DNA from: Phycisphaerales bacterium | GTDB lineage: Bacteria; Planctomycetota; Phycisphaerae; WQYP01 | Reading direction: 5' to 3' | Assembly (NCBI GenBank): GCA_009781185.1 | Contig: WQYP01000029.1 | Location: 1-34,467 of the forward strand | Length of the DNA stretch: 34,467 nt | Shown: positions 23,253 through 31,111 of the stretch, in pieces | Layout: every line of letters starts with the position of its first letter | How positions within the stretch are numbered: the stretch's first letter is position 1 | Translations under genes and position numbers: made by a program | The notes under the pieces: model-generated | What the model was told of the DNA's origin: nothing | Database searches by the model: none | Seen by the model: only the letters and a program-made list of their open reading frames with translations

Positions 23253-23779
23253 AGATTCCTTACAAAATCGCCGTGCTGGTCTACATCTTCAACGAGGCGG
23301 GACAGCTCCTGCTTCTGCATCGCACGAAGTTTCCGAATAAGGATCTCTATTCGCCGATCGGGGGCAAGCTCGAACAGGATATTGGTGAATCGCCATATGC
23401 ATGTGCATTGCGGGAAATCCAGGAAGAGATTCATATCGAGCTGGCGCTGGCGGATGTACGGATGATGGGCATTGTTTCTGAACGAGGCTACGCATCGCAG
23501 GCCGGGACGGAATCGCATTGGCTGATGTTTTGTTTCGAGGTCACCAAGCCGCTGGATTTTCCGCTACGGGAATTTGAAGAAGGCCAGCTTGAGTGGGTTG
23601 ATCCGGCGGCGGTGGAGGCTTTTGAGATTCCCAAGACGGATCGTGAAGTGATCTGGCCGTTGGTTCGGAAGCATTCCGTGATGCTGGCCGGTGGGAAGCG
23701 GCACGATGACGGCGCGATCTTCTCGGTGCACATCGACTGCACCGACGCCAGCCGCTTCGTGGTGACCTACGAGCGATGA
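23249..23779 (+). CDS. Nudix hydrolase with a variant Nudix box
   Basis: This 176-residue protein starts at ATG 23249, five bases after AAGGA and overlapping the TPR stop. The Nudix box appears as GGKLEQDIGESPYACALREI then QEEIHI. The REIQEE helix is intact, but two extra residues lie between the GGK and GES elements and the usual Gly after EE-x is His. The fold elements around it (AVLVYIFNEAGQLLLLHRTK, LMFCFEV, LEWVDPAAVEAFEIP) resemble MutT/DHNTP-pyrophosphohydrolase-type enzymes. The substrate (a nucleoside diphosphate-X compound) cannot be assigned. The C-terminal strand is longer than in minimal Nudix proteins. Confidence 0.85.
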   Translation: MKIPYKIAVLVYIFNEAGQLLLLHRTKFPNKDLYSPIGGKLEQDIGESPYACALREIQEEIHIELALADVRMMGIVSERGYASQAGTESHWLMFCFEVTKPLDFPLREFEEGQLEWVDPAAVEAFEIPKTDREVIWPLVRKHSVMLAGGKRHDDGAIFSVHIDCTDASRFVVTYER

Positions 23780-23907
23780 GTTTGGGTGTGCGTTCACCCA
23801 TAAATGGGTGGGCTATTCTCAACAGTCCCTACGGGACCAATGGGCACACTTTCCAGAAGCAGCGGATTTTTTGCCGCAAAGAGGGCGGAAGTTACGTCTA
23901 ATAAAAT
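23780..23907. repeat. Intergenic hairpins after the Nudix gene
   Basis: CACCCA-TAAA-TGGGTG (23795-23810) and GTCCC-TAC-GGGAC (23825-23837) are two small palindromes 15 bases apart. They resemble families A-H in size but no second copy was seen. The ECF sigma promoter should lie in 23840-23907. Confidence 0.5.
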
Positions 23908-24453
23908 ATGAGGACCGTGGAAGTCGAGCGCGTGCGAACAGATGAACAGATTGTCGATGATGTGCTGGCTGGGGAGCAGGGTGCCTTTGCTCAGGTCGTG
24001 CGGCGGTACGAGCGGCAGGTGCATGCGATGGTTTGGGGAATCTTGCGCGATCATCATGCCGCGGAGGATGTGACGCAGGAAGTGTTCATCAAGGCGTATG
24101 AACGGTTGGGGGAATGGCGAGGTGGCGCTTTGGGGGCGTGGCTGGTGGCGATAGCGCGGCGGGCGGCGATCGATCAAGTACGGCGGAACAAGTGGGTGGG
24201 TAGGGGGGGGGTGACGGCGGAGTTTCCGGAGATGGCGGCGACTGATCCGACGACGGTGGAGGATGCGGCCGAGGTGCTCGCAGCTCTGGGGCGGCTCGGA
24301 GAGCAGGAGCAGCAGGTGATTTTGTTGCGGTATTTCTCGGGGCTGCAGGTGTCGGAAATCGCGGCCGTGGTCGGGAGCCCGGTGGGAACGATCACCAAGC
24401 AACTGTCACGGGCGATGGCGAGACTGCGGGAATATTTGAGGGTGGACCCATGA
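23908..24453 (+). CDS. ECF-type RNA polymerase sigma factor
   Basis: This 181-residue sigma-70 family protein has only regions 2 and 4. Region 2 spans about residues 20-85: AFAQVVRRYERQVHAMVWGI, then DHHAAEDVTQEVFIKAYERL, then GALGAWLVAIARRAAID. Region 4 spans about residues 120-178: LGEQEQQVILLRYFSGLQVS, then EIAAVVGSPVGTITKQLSRA. It directs RNA polymerase to specific promoters. The start ATG 23908 has no clear ribosome site. The stop overlaps the start of the downstream membrane protein as ATGA, the usual layout of a sigma and its regulator. No target promoter motif could be derived from one window. Confidence 0.92.
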   Translation: MRTVEVERVRTDEQIVDDVLAGEQGAFAQVVRRYERQVHAMVWGILRDHHAAEDVTQEVFIKAYERLGEWRGGALGAWLVAIARRAAIDQVRRNKWVGRGGVTAEFPEMAATDPTTVEDAAEVLAALGRLGEQEQQVILLRYFSGLQVSEIAAVVGSPVGTITKQLSRAMARLREYLRVDP

Positions 24454-26027
24454 ACAAAAACAGAAACGATTTTGAGAAGCGATTGGAACGGGCGGTGGAG
24501 ACAGCGGGGCAAAGGCGGTCGGTGGCGGAGGATGTGCTGCGGGCGATTCAAGGGAGAGCCAAGCCGGTGTGGCGGTCGCGATGGCGGTGGGCGGTGGCGA
24601 CGGGGTTTGCCGCGGCGTCGGGGATCGCGGCGGTGATCGCGATCGTGGTGATGCTGATGGGAACCGGAGCGAGCCTGACGCTGGCCGATGTACAGGCGGC
24701 ATTTGAGCGGGAGACGTGGATGCATACACAATGCGATGCGGGGTGGTGGAAAGAGGGTTGGACCAATCTGCAGACGGGGGAGGATTACACGGTGTTCTTC
24801 GATGGCGACGTGAGGTACGGCAATCGCCAGACAAACACGGATCTGCTTTATATGAAAACAAGCGGACATATCCTCCAGCAGCAGATGAATGATCCGTCTG
24901 GCAAGTGGACGCCGCAGACGGCATGGGAGCGCGTGGTGGGGCCGTATGAGCGGGGGATGGCAAGTCAGAAGGAGCAGGTGAAAAAGGGCGTGTTGCCGTA
25001 TATCGTCAAAGAGGACGACGTGCTCAATGGCAAGAAAGTGGTGCGGTTTGACGAGTACAGCGAGGACGCGCTGGGGAAACGTTTTTTGTTGTGGCAGTTG
25101 TGGGCGGACCCGGCGACGCATTTGCCGGTGCAGAGCAAAGAGCGATTGTCGTTAGGAGAACGTGAGCGGTGGGGCAAGGAGTGGAGCACAGGCGTATACG
25201 ATTTTCCGCAAACGGGGCCGGCGGATATTTATGCGCTGGGAGTGCCTAAGGAAACACCTATCCGCAGAGTAGCGACAACGATACCGGACCAGGTCAAGCC
25301 GATTTTGGATGCGATCGAGCGGAACCGCGACGGTTTTTTGAAACATTACCGTGCTGTGGTTGTGGATGACCGGGGAGGGTGGGTGGACTGTGTGGAGGTG
25401 ATCTGGCGTGACGGCGAGAAGATACGATGTGATCATCATTTGCCGGGTTTCGATGGGCCAAAACTTGTAGGCATGAAGGTTTCGGAACTGCTGGCATGGG
25501 CGGACAAGAACGAACCGGCTCAGAAAGAGTTGATGAACAAGGATTACACGTATGCGTGGAGTTCGCGAAAAGAGAGCAACGAGAAACCGCAGGTCCATGT
25601 GAATTTGCATCGCGGTTCTCCGCTCCTGGCGACGATGGATTTCTGGCCCGAGAACAGCCAGTGGCTGAGCTGGATGTATTACAGGCCGAATTTCCAGTTG
25701 CTGGAGGCTGGCCCCGAGACGCCCGCCGGCTGCATCGGATTGCGGTACGAAGGCAACGACTCCCGACAAAACTATTACTTCGATCCGCAGAACGATTATG
25801 TCTGCGTCAAGCAGATTTCCTGGACGAAAAGCGGAACAGAGTGGACGAAAGAAGACGAATGTACACTTGAGGATCTGCACCGCGTTGAGGGACGTGTCGT
25901 GGCGGGCAAGCGAGTCGGACGCACCCTACAGACGATCGATCTTGTGCCGATGTCGCCGGCGGATTATCCGGCGGGGATTTTTGATCCCAAATCGCTGACG
26001 ACCGGCGCGACGGTGGAAGGCTATTGA
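24450..26027 (+). CDS. Large single-pass membrane protein, probable regulator of the ECF sigma factor
   Basis: This 525-residue protein is translationally coupled to the sigma gene. The first about 45 residues are charged and cytoplasmic (FEKRLERAVETAGQRRSVAE). One helix follows (WAVATGFAAASGIAAVIAIV). About 450 residues then lie outside, rich in Trp/Tyr and beta strands (GWWKEGWTNLQTGEDYTVFF, NYYFDPQNDYVCVKQISW). No zinc anti-sigma motif (H-x3-C-x2-C) is seen in the cytoplasmic part. The outer part recalls planctomycete outer-membrane-lipoprotein-sorting-like sensor domains, but I cannot name it. The arrangement suggests a sensor that controls the sigma factor; this is inference from position. 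Confidence 0.65.
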   Translation: MNKNRNDFEKRLERAVETAGQRRSVAEDVLRAIQGRAKPVWRSRWRWAVATGFAAASGIAAVIAIVVMLMGTGASLTLADVQAAFERETWMHTQCDAGWWKEGWTNLQTGEDYTVFFDGDVRYGNRQTNTDLLYMKTSGHILQQQMNDPSGKWTPQTAWERVVGPYERGMASQKEQVKKGVLPYIVKEDDVLNGKKVVRFDEYSEDALGKRFLLWQLWADPATHLPVQSKERLSLGERERWGKEWSTGVYDFPQTGPADIYALGVPKETPIRRVATTIPDQVKPILDAIERNRDGFLKHYRAVVVDDRGGWVDCVEVIWRDGEKIRCDHHLPGFDGPKLVGMKVSELLAWADKNEPAQKELMNKDYTYAWSSRKESNEKPQVHVNLHRGSPLLATMDFWPENSQWLSWMYYRPNFQLLEAGPETPAGCIGLRYEGNDSRQNYYFDPQNDYVCVKQISWTKSGTEWTKEDECTLEDLHRVEGRVVAGKRVGRTLQTIDLVPMSPADYPAGIFDPKSLTTGATVEGY

Positions 26028-26034
26028 GGGTGGG

Positions 26035-26104
26035 AGCCCCGCATGGTAATGCGAGGCTTTGGGAAGGATTTCGGTGCCAAAGCCCCGCATTGCCATGCGG
26101 GGCT
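26035..26104. repeat. Family E inverted doublet
   Basis: AGCCCCGCAT / ATGCGAGGCT (26035-26058, one mismatch) and AGCCCCGCAT / ATGCGGGGCT (26081-26104) face each other with flanking CTTTGG / CCAAAG also inverted. The second hairpin is followed by CCTTTACTCTTATTT and may end transcription of the sigma operon. Confidence 0.85.
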
Positions 26105-26142
26105 CCTTTACTCTTATTTAAGGTGGTTGATAAAACAGCCGA

Positions 26143-26170
26143 TTGATTTTGCGGGCAACTCTGTTATAGT
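26143..26170 (+). promoter_or_regulatory. Candidate promoter of the RNase R gene
   Basis: TTGATT (26143-26148) and TATAGT (26165-26170) with 16 bases between. Predicted start near 26177, giving a leader of about 130 bases. Confidence 0.5.
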
Positions 26171-26307
26171 GTTGACTAATCCACATGGGTGGGTACGGGA
26201 CGTCGGGGCTCGCGGGGTTTTCCAGAACGACGCATTCCAGATCGTATTAAAAACAAGAACCTCGGTATACTTGGTATCGCCTTCATTTGTTGAAGGCAGG
26301 AGTAAGA

Positions 26308-28701
26308 ATGTTGACACAGGCAATGGAAAACAAGATCACGGGAACGTATCGCCAGACGATGCGAAGGTTTGGATTTGTCATTCCCGATGAGCCTAACGTT
26401 CATGGGGATTTGTTTATTCCGGTGGGCGAGAATCTTGATGCGGTCACGGGGGATCAGGTCGTCGCACAGGTGATCACGCAGGACAGAAGACGTATCTCCG
26501 GGCGAGTGGTGGAGGTCGTGAAGCGGCGGACCAATCGGGTGGTCGGGACGCTGGTCAAGCAGGGGGACCGCTGGGTGGTGGTGCCGGATGGGAATGTGTT
26601 TAAGACGCCGGTGGAGGTGCGGGACGTTGGGGCGAAGAACGCGGCGGAGAATGATAAGGTGGTGCTCGAACTGTTGCGTTATCCACAGGGGGATTTGTTG
26701 GCGCAGGGGGTGATCACGGAGATTCTCGGGGCCAAGGGGGAACCGGAGGTGGAGTTGCAGAGTGTGATTCGGCTTTTTGAGTTGCCGCGGGAGTTTTCTG
26801 AGGCGGTGATGAACCAGGCGCGCGATGCGGCAATGAATTACGAGCCGAAGGATTTTTTGGCTTCCGGGGAACGTGAAGATCTGCGGGACGAGACGATCAT
26901 CACGATCGATCCCGACGACGCCCGCGATTTCGACGATGCAATTTCGCTGCGGCAGCTCAAATCCGAGCCGCGACCGTCAGGGAGCGACAGTGCGGCTGTG
27001 TGGGAACTCGGGGTGCATATCGCGGATGTTTCTTTTTTTGTCGGCGTGGAGTCGCCGATGGATATCGAAGCGAGAATCCGTGGGAATAGCACGTATTTTC
27101 CGGGATATGTGATTCCGATGCTGCCGGAGGTGCTCTGCAATGGCGTGTGCTCGTTGCAGGAAGATCAGCCGAGGGTCTGCAAGAGTGCGTTCATCCGCTA
27201 CGACGCTGACGGGCGTGTGGTGGGGACGCGGTTTGCGAATACGCTGATTCAGAGTAAGAAGCGTCTGACGTATAAACAGGCACAAGCGATCATTGACGAT
27301 GCCAAGGGCGAGGGTCAGCCGTACAGCAAGGGGCTGCTGGAATCGCCGCCGAATCCGAATGTGCCGGTGGTCAGCGAAGCCGTGCGGCGATTGTTGGTGC
27401 TGATGGACCGTTTGGCCCGGGTGATTCGTCAACGGCGGTTGGCCGAGGGAATGATCGTGCTCGACCTGCCGGAGGTGGAGCTGATCATCAATGAGGAGGG
27501 TCACGTGGTGGATGCGTTGCCGGAGGATGACGCATTCACGCATAAAATCATCGAGATGTTCATGGTGGAGGCGAACGAAGCGGTTGCGCGGTGGCTCACG
27601 AAGGCCAATTTGCCGGTGCTGCGGCGTATTCACCCGGACCCCGACGCGATCAACACGGAGCAGGTGCGGCAGTTCATGATGGTCGCCGGCCGAAAAGTGC
27701 CCAAGGTTCTCGATCGCAAAGCACTCCAGTCGATTCTGGACTCCGTCCGCGGCACGCCGATGGCGTATGCCGTGCATTTGGCGGTGCTCAAAACAATGAC
27801 CAGCGCCGAATATTCTCCGCAGCCCATCGGCCACTACGCCCTCGCCAGCGACAACTACGCTCATTTCACCAGTCCGATCCGCCGCTACGCGGACCTCGTG
27901 ATTCATCGCGCGTTTGATGCGGTGCTGGCGAGGAGGAAAGAAGCCAGAAGAGTGAAGCGCTCACGGGCAGTGGAGTTGCGTGTGCAGGAGGCGGAGTTAT
28001 CCCGCGGCGAGCCTGGGAACCGCCGCGGCGCCGGCCTGATGCCCGAGACACTGGGCATGACGCCGGACTATGCGACGCTGGTGAATCTCGGCAAGCACCT
28101 CTCGTTCACGGAGCGACGAAGCTCCGATGCCGAGCGCGAACTTCGGCAAGTCAAAGTGCTCCAGCTCCTCGCCGAGCACGTCGGCGATGTCATCGACGGC
28201 GTCGTCACCGGCGTCACCAACTTCGGCGTATTCGTGCAATCCACTCGATTCCTCATCGAAGGCATGATTCGCGTGGCAGACCTGCCGGACGACTTCTGGC
28301 AGTTCGACGAGCGAAGCGGTTCCTTACGTGGCCAGCGGACAGGTCGCCGCATCGCGCTGGGCGATCGTACACGCGTACAGATCGTGCATGTCAATATCTC
28401 CTCCCGCCAGCTTGATCTGCGGCTTCTCGAACACGGATCCAGTATCAGTGGAGATGCCACCATGCGTCAGATGGAACAGCGGAAGCAGGAGGGAGGGCCG
28501 CAAGTGGCGGTAAGACCGCCAGAGGAACGCTTGCCGCGACCGGAGCGGAAAAAGAATTTCGCCAAGCGTCAGGAGCGTAAGGAGGCGGCCCGGCAGCGGG
28601 CACGGCAGGAGCGTCGTGCCAAGGGCGCTGGTCGCAGAGACGGCGGCAAAGGGAGAGGAAGGGGAAGAGGCCGCCGGGGGCGTGGACGATTCAATGGATG
28701 A
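26308..28701 (+). CDS. rnr: RNase R-type 3'-5' exoribonuclease with repeat-derived insert
   Basis: This 797-residue RNase II/R family enzyme starts at ATG 26308, five bases after AGGAG. Cold-shock domains come first. The RNB catalytic domain begins with IDPDDARDFDDAISL (about 200-213), whose Asp residues bind Mg. GVHIADVSFFV, HYALASDNYAHFTSPIRRYA and DLVIHRAF follow. An S1 domain (DVIDGVVTGVTNFGVFVQS) leads to a long Lys/Arg/Gly tail. Residues about 219-230 (SEPRPSGSDSAA) are encoded by family A palindrome 26965-26996. They lie between DDAISLRQL and WELGVHIADV, where the family normally has a short turn. A second unusual stretch of about 45 residues precedes LVNLGKHLSFTERR. Both keep the frame, so the protein may still work. 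Confidence 0.93.
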   Translation: MLTQAMENKITGTYRQTMRRFGFVIPDEPNVHGDLFIPVGENLDAVTGDQVVAQVITQDRRRISGRVVEVVKRRTNRVVGTLVKQGDRWVVVPDGNVFKTPVEVRDVGAKNAAENDKVVLELLRYPQGDLLAQGVITEILGAKGEPEVELQSVIRLFELPREFSEAVMNQARDAAMNYEPKDFLASGEREDLRDETIITIDPDDARDFDDAISLRQLKSEPRPSGSDSAAVWELGVHIADVSFFVGVESPMDIEARIRGNSTYFPGYVIPMLPEVLCNGVCSLQEDQPRVCKSAFIRYDADGRVVGTRFANTLIQSKKRLTYKQAQAIIDDAKGEGQPYSKGLLESPPNPNVPVVSEAVRRLLVLMDRLARVIRQRRLAEGMIVLDLPEVELIINEEGHVVDALPEDDAFTHKIIEMFMVEANEAVARWLTKANLPVLRRIHPDPDAINTEQVRQFMMVAGRKVPKVLDRKALQSILDSVRGTPMAYAVHLAVLKTMTSAEYSPQPIGHYALASDNYAHFTSPIRRYADLVIHRAFDAVLARRKEARRVKRSRAVELRVQEAELSRGEPGNRRGAGLMPETLGMTPDYATLVNLGKHLSFTERRSSDAERELRQVKVLQLLAEHVGDVIDGVVTGVTNFGVFVQSTRFLIEGMIRVADLPDDFWQFDERSGSLRGQRTGRRIALGDRTRVQIVHVNISSRQLDLRLLEHGSSISGDATMRQMEQRKQEGGPQVAVRPPEERLPRPERKKNFAKRQERKEAARQRARQERRAKGAGRRDGGKGRGRGRGRRGRGRFNG
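26965..26996. repeat. Family A palindrome unit inside rnr
   Basis: GAGCCGCGACCGTCAGGGAG is identical over 20 bases to the copy at 230 in the left-edge gene. It is read in frame as SEPRPSGSD and does not create a stop. Confidence 0.88.
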
Positions 28702-28722
28702 ATGGGTATACTGCGGGCAGCT

Positions 28723-29073
28723 ATGAATAAGCTGGTGCTACTTGGGTTATGTTGTCTCGCTGTGCCTGGCTGCACGGAAACGCGAGTGGTGCGTGACAAC
28801 TCGGTAGCGGCGCAGTTCATGCAATTGGACGGCAAGGGCAACTCGGGTGCGTGGCGCGTGCAACTGGGCGATGGCAGCACCCAGGCGAAAGAACGAGAGT
28901 TGGCGCGAGCCAAGATCATCGCGTCCAGGCAGGACACTTACAATCCGGCCTGGAAGCCGCTGGGTAACGCGGTGTGGAAAACGAGTTTCCAAGTGGATCA
29001 GAATGGGGCCACGGGGTGGGGCGATGAGAGCCCTTCGGCGTCATCTTCGCCGGCAACGCAACCGGCAAAGTGA
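28723..29073 (+). CDS. Small lipoprotein of unknown function
   Basis: This 116-residue protein has a signal MNKLVLLGLCCLAVPGC that fits a lipoprotein, though Pro at the -2 position is unusual. The mature part (VVRDNSVAAQFMQLDGKG, WRVQLGDGSTQAKERELARA, YNPAWKPLGNAVWKTSFQ) matches no family I know. The C-terminal 20 residues are Ser/Pro/Ala-rich. ATG 28723 lies 21 bases after rnr; the first ATG of the frame (28702) directly follows the rnr stop. Co-transcription with rnr is likely. A family A copy lies just after its stop (29077-29102). Confidence 0.7.
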   Translation: MNKLVLLGLCCLAVPGCTETRVVRDNSVAAQFMQLDGKGNSGAWRVQLGDGSTQAKERELARAKIIASRQDTYNPAWKPLGNAVWKTSFQVDQNGATGWGDESPSASSSPATQPAK

Positions 29074-29076
29074 ATA

Positions 29077-29102
29077 GTCGCTCCCTTACGGTCGTGGCTC
29101 TG
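29077..29102. repeat. Family A palindrome unit
   Basis: GTCGCTCCCTTACGGTCGTG then GCTCTG. This is the GTAAGG variant of the family, three bases after the upstream stop codon. Confidence 0.8.
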
Positions 29103-29130
29103 AACGCCAAATTGCGTTTGCCCATACCCC

Positions 29131-29154
29131 GTCAGCCCTTGGCTCTGCCGGGGG
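29131..29154. repeat. Family C palindrome carrying the nadD stop codon
   Basis: On the minus strand CCCCCGGC AGA GCCAAGGG then CTGAC. The TGA is the nadD stop and the unit encodes TPGRAKG, parallel to the DUF485 gene end. Confidence 0.82.
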
Positions 29155-29800
29155 TTGGATAGAGGTCGTGGGTTCGAATATAGGCTTCGACGGCAGGAGG
29201 CACCAAGTAGTGGATGGGAAGATGCTCCCGGACGCGGTTGCGGACGTCGGTGGCGGAGATTTCGATCAGCGGGGTAGGAAGGACCGCTTCTTCGAATCGC
29301 GCGGCAACGTCGGGGCCGAGATGCTCGCGAACGGCGGCAAGGCCGGAGGAGAGGGTGATGGTCGGATCCTTGTCGCCGAAGGGGCGGCCGAGGATGGCGA
29401 TGTCGCGGAGCGGGGTTGGAGCAAGGATGTCCTGAACGCGGACCCAGGTGTGGAATTTAGGAAGCTGGTCAGCTCCGAGGAGCAGCGTGAAGCGGGTATT
29501 GGGATGCTCACGCCGCAACTCGTCGAGTGTGTCGGCAGTATAGCTCGGACCAGCGCGAAAAAGTTCACGCGGATCGACGGTGAAATGGGGAATGTTCTCA
29601 ACAGCAAGCCGCAGCATGGCAAGACGATGCGCAGCAGGAGTGGCAGATTTGACATGACCAACCATTTTGTGAGGCGAAACAGAGGCAGGGATCAAAAGAA
29701 CCTCATCGGCAACGAGCAGTTCGCGGGCTCGCTGACAGACGATCAGGTGGCCGTGGTGGATGGGGTCGAAAGTCCCGCCGTAGAGGAGCGTGTGTGACAT
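29132..29800 (-). CDS. nadD: Nicotinate-nucleotide adenylyltransferase
   Basis: NadD adenylates nicotinate mononucleotide in NAD synthesis. The 222-residue protein opens with MSHTLLYGGTFDPIHHGHL, the nucleotidyltransferase GxFDPxHxGH signature. LLIPASVSPHK and FTLLLGADQLPKFHTW follow. LIEISATDVRNRVREHLPIH is the second signature (the family ISxTxIR), and YLVPPAVEAYI lies near the end. The frame begins at ATG 29800. The last seven residues (TPGRAKG) and the stop come from a family C palindrome; a normal NadD ends within a few residues of YIRTHDLY, so the extension is probably harmless. It is convergent with the rnr-lipoprotein pair. Confidence 0.95.
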   Translation of the reverse strand: MSHTLLYGGTFDPIHHGHLIVCQRARELLVADEVLLIPASVSPHKMVGHVKSATPAAHRLAMLRLAVENIPHFTVDPRELFRAGPSYTADTLDELRREHPNTRFTLLLGADQLPKFHTWVRVQDILAPTPLRDIAILGRPFGDKDPTITLSSGLAAVREHLGPDVAARFEEAVLPTPLIEISATDVRNRVREHLPIHYLVPPAVEAYIRTHDLYPTPGRAKG

Positions 29801-29976
29801 GTGAGGATTGTAACGCGGATGGGGTCATTTTCGATTTTTGATTTTTGATTTTCGATTTTCGATTTGGGGGTGTAGAGTGCGTAACACGAAATGCTTGTAG
29901 CGACCCCGCTTTGCGGGGTGGCGGATGACAAAATCAAAGATTAAAAATTAAAAATTAAAAATCGAAAGGTCTTGCA
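29801..29976. repeat. Intergenic low-complexity mirror tract with family D unit
   Basis: Bases 29829-29866 are repeats of TTTTTGATTTTCGA. Bases 29929-29967 are the complementary AAAATCAAAGATTAAAAATT type words. Between them (29897-29924) lies family D: GTAGCGACCCCGCTTTGCGG then GGTGGCGG. No gene is visible and no cobalamin riboswitch motif was recognised. Confidence 0.7.
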
Positions 29977-30552
29977 TTGAAAGTTTACACAAAACAGGGT
30001 GACAGGGGAGAGACGGTGCTGTTGGATGGCACACGCGTCGAAAAAGATGACCTGCGGATTGAAACGTACGGGACGGTGGACGAATTGAACAGCGGCATCG
30101 GGCTGGCGATCGCGGAATGCAAAGATGAAAAATTGAGAATGGTGCTTGAGAAATTGCAGCGGCAACTTTTGGATTTGGGTGCGGACTTGGCGACGCCACA
30201 TCCGTCAGCCTCCGACTCTGCCGGGGGTTCCGTCGGTGAGGAGGAGGTAGCGTGGGCGGAGGGGCAGATCGATGCGGCGACGGCGGAACTGCCGGTACTG
30301 AAGCGATTGATTGTGCCGGGCGGCGGTGTGACGGCGGCGCGGCTGCACGTGGCGCGAACCGTCTGCCGGCGAGCGGAACGGCTGCTGGTACGATTGATGA
30401 AGCGAGAGAAGGGTGGTGGATTGGAGACGGCGCTGGTATATCTGAATCGGCTCAGCGATCTGCTCTTCACACTGGCGAGGCTGGCGAATTTCCGCGAAGG
30501 GCGGCAAGATGTGCCATGGAATGGTCCACATGAAACAACGCAAGGAGGTTAA
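29977..30552 (+). CDS. PduO-type ATP:cob(I)alamin adenosyltransferase
   Basis: This enzyme makes adenosylcobalamin from ATP and cob(I)alamin. It starts at TTG 29977, with AAAGG eight bases upstream. The N-terminal signature is KVYTKQGDRGETVLLDGTRV followed by TYGTVDELNSGIGLAI. The helix ARTVCRRAERLLVRL contains the conserved R-R-x-E residues. YLNRLSDLLFTLAR is also typical. Between LLDLGADLATP and VAWAEGQID, residues HPSASDSAGGS are encoded by a family C palindrome (30204-30227) and replace the usual loop in that place. The frame is intact. The Rieske gene starts one base after its stop. Confidence 0.92.
   Translation: MKVYTKQGDRGETVLLDGTRVEKDDLRIETYGTVDELNSGIGLAIAECKDEKLRMVLEKLQRQLLDLGADLATPHPSASDSAGGSVGEEEVAWAEGQIDAATAELPVLKRLIVPGGGVTAARLHVARTVCRRAERLLVRLMKREKGGGLETALVYLNRLSDLLFTLARLANFREGRQDVPWNGPHETTQGG
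30204..30227. repeat. Diverged family C palindrome inside the adenosyltransferase gene
   Basis: GTCAGCCTCCGACTCTGCCG then GGGG aligns with GTCAGCC..GG.CTCTGCCGG of other C copies. The stem is damaged by substitutions, so this is an old insertion. Confidence 0.7.
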
Positions 30553-30553
30553 T

Positions 30554-31009
30554 GTGAACGGCGATTCGGCAATGACGCGGCGTGAAATGGTCGTGCTGGC
30601 GGGAGTAACGGCAGCCGTGATGTGCGGCGTGGGAGGGGGACTGGGGGGGTGTGCTTCGACGGAGGAAAAGGAAAAGCTGCTGATTACCAGCGGCGTGGTA
30701 AACCTGGGGCCAGCGAGCGATTTTCCGGCGGGAACAGCAAATACGCGATTCATGGATATGTATGGGATCGTCGTGGTGAATTCGTCAGGAGAACCGGCAG
30801 CGATCCGTCCGAAATGCACGCACAAGGGATGCATGGCAAAATGGGAGGAGGATCACAAGGAATTTATCTGCCCGGGGCACGGATCGCGATACGACCTGAT
30901 GGGGCGTGTCACGAACGGCCCCGCGACGCGACCGCTACCAGCCATGCTGGCGGAGCGGCTCGCGGACGGAATGCTGACGGTAGACTTGACGAAACTGTAC
31001 GCCCTGTAA
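30554..31009 (+). CDS. Tat-exported Rieske 2Fe-2S protein
   Basis: The 151-residue protein starts at GTG 30554, five bases after AAGGAGG. The ATG two bases earlier is followed by a stop. A twin-arginine signal (MTRREMVVLAGVTAAVM) ends in GGLGGC, so it is probably also a lipoprotein. The Rieske cluster is complete: CTHKGC (Cys and His ligands) and CPGHGSRYDLMG (Cys and His ligands). DGMLTVDL near the C-terminus is typical. It transfers electrons outside the membrane. No cytochrome b partner lies in the window, so it may serve another oxidoreductase. It directly follows the adenosyltransferase gene. Confidence 0.9.
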   Translation: MNGDSAMTRREMVVLAGVTAAVMCGVGGGLGGCASTEEKEKLLITSGVVNLGPASDFPAGTANTRFMDMYGIVVVNSSGEPAAIRPKCTHKGCMAKWEEDHKEFICPGHGSRYDLMGRVTNGPATRPLPAMLAERLADGMLTVDLTKLYAL

Positions 31010-31012
31010 GCC

Positions 31013-31106
31013 GTCAGCCCCGGGCTCTGCCGGAGGTTATGCCGGTGATGTGATAGCGAAATGAGCGTTACCGGCGTGCGAACCCCCGGCAGAGCCGGGG
31101 GCTGAC
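31013..31106. repeat. Family C inverted doublet
   Basis: GTCAGCCCCGGGCTCTGCCG (31013) and its inverted counterpart CCCCCGGCAGAGCCGGGGGC then TGAC (31083-31106) face each other. They fill the gap between the convergent Rieske and thiG genes. Either hairpin could end transcription from either side. Confidence 0.85.
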
Positions 31107-31111
31107 GGGAC

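Noticed and set aside
29801..29976. Cobalamin riboswitch upstream of the adenosyltransferase
   Set aside because: Only AT-rich word tracts and a family D palindrome; no B12-box-like sequence.
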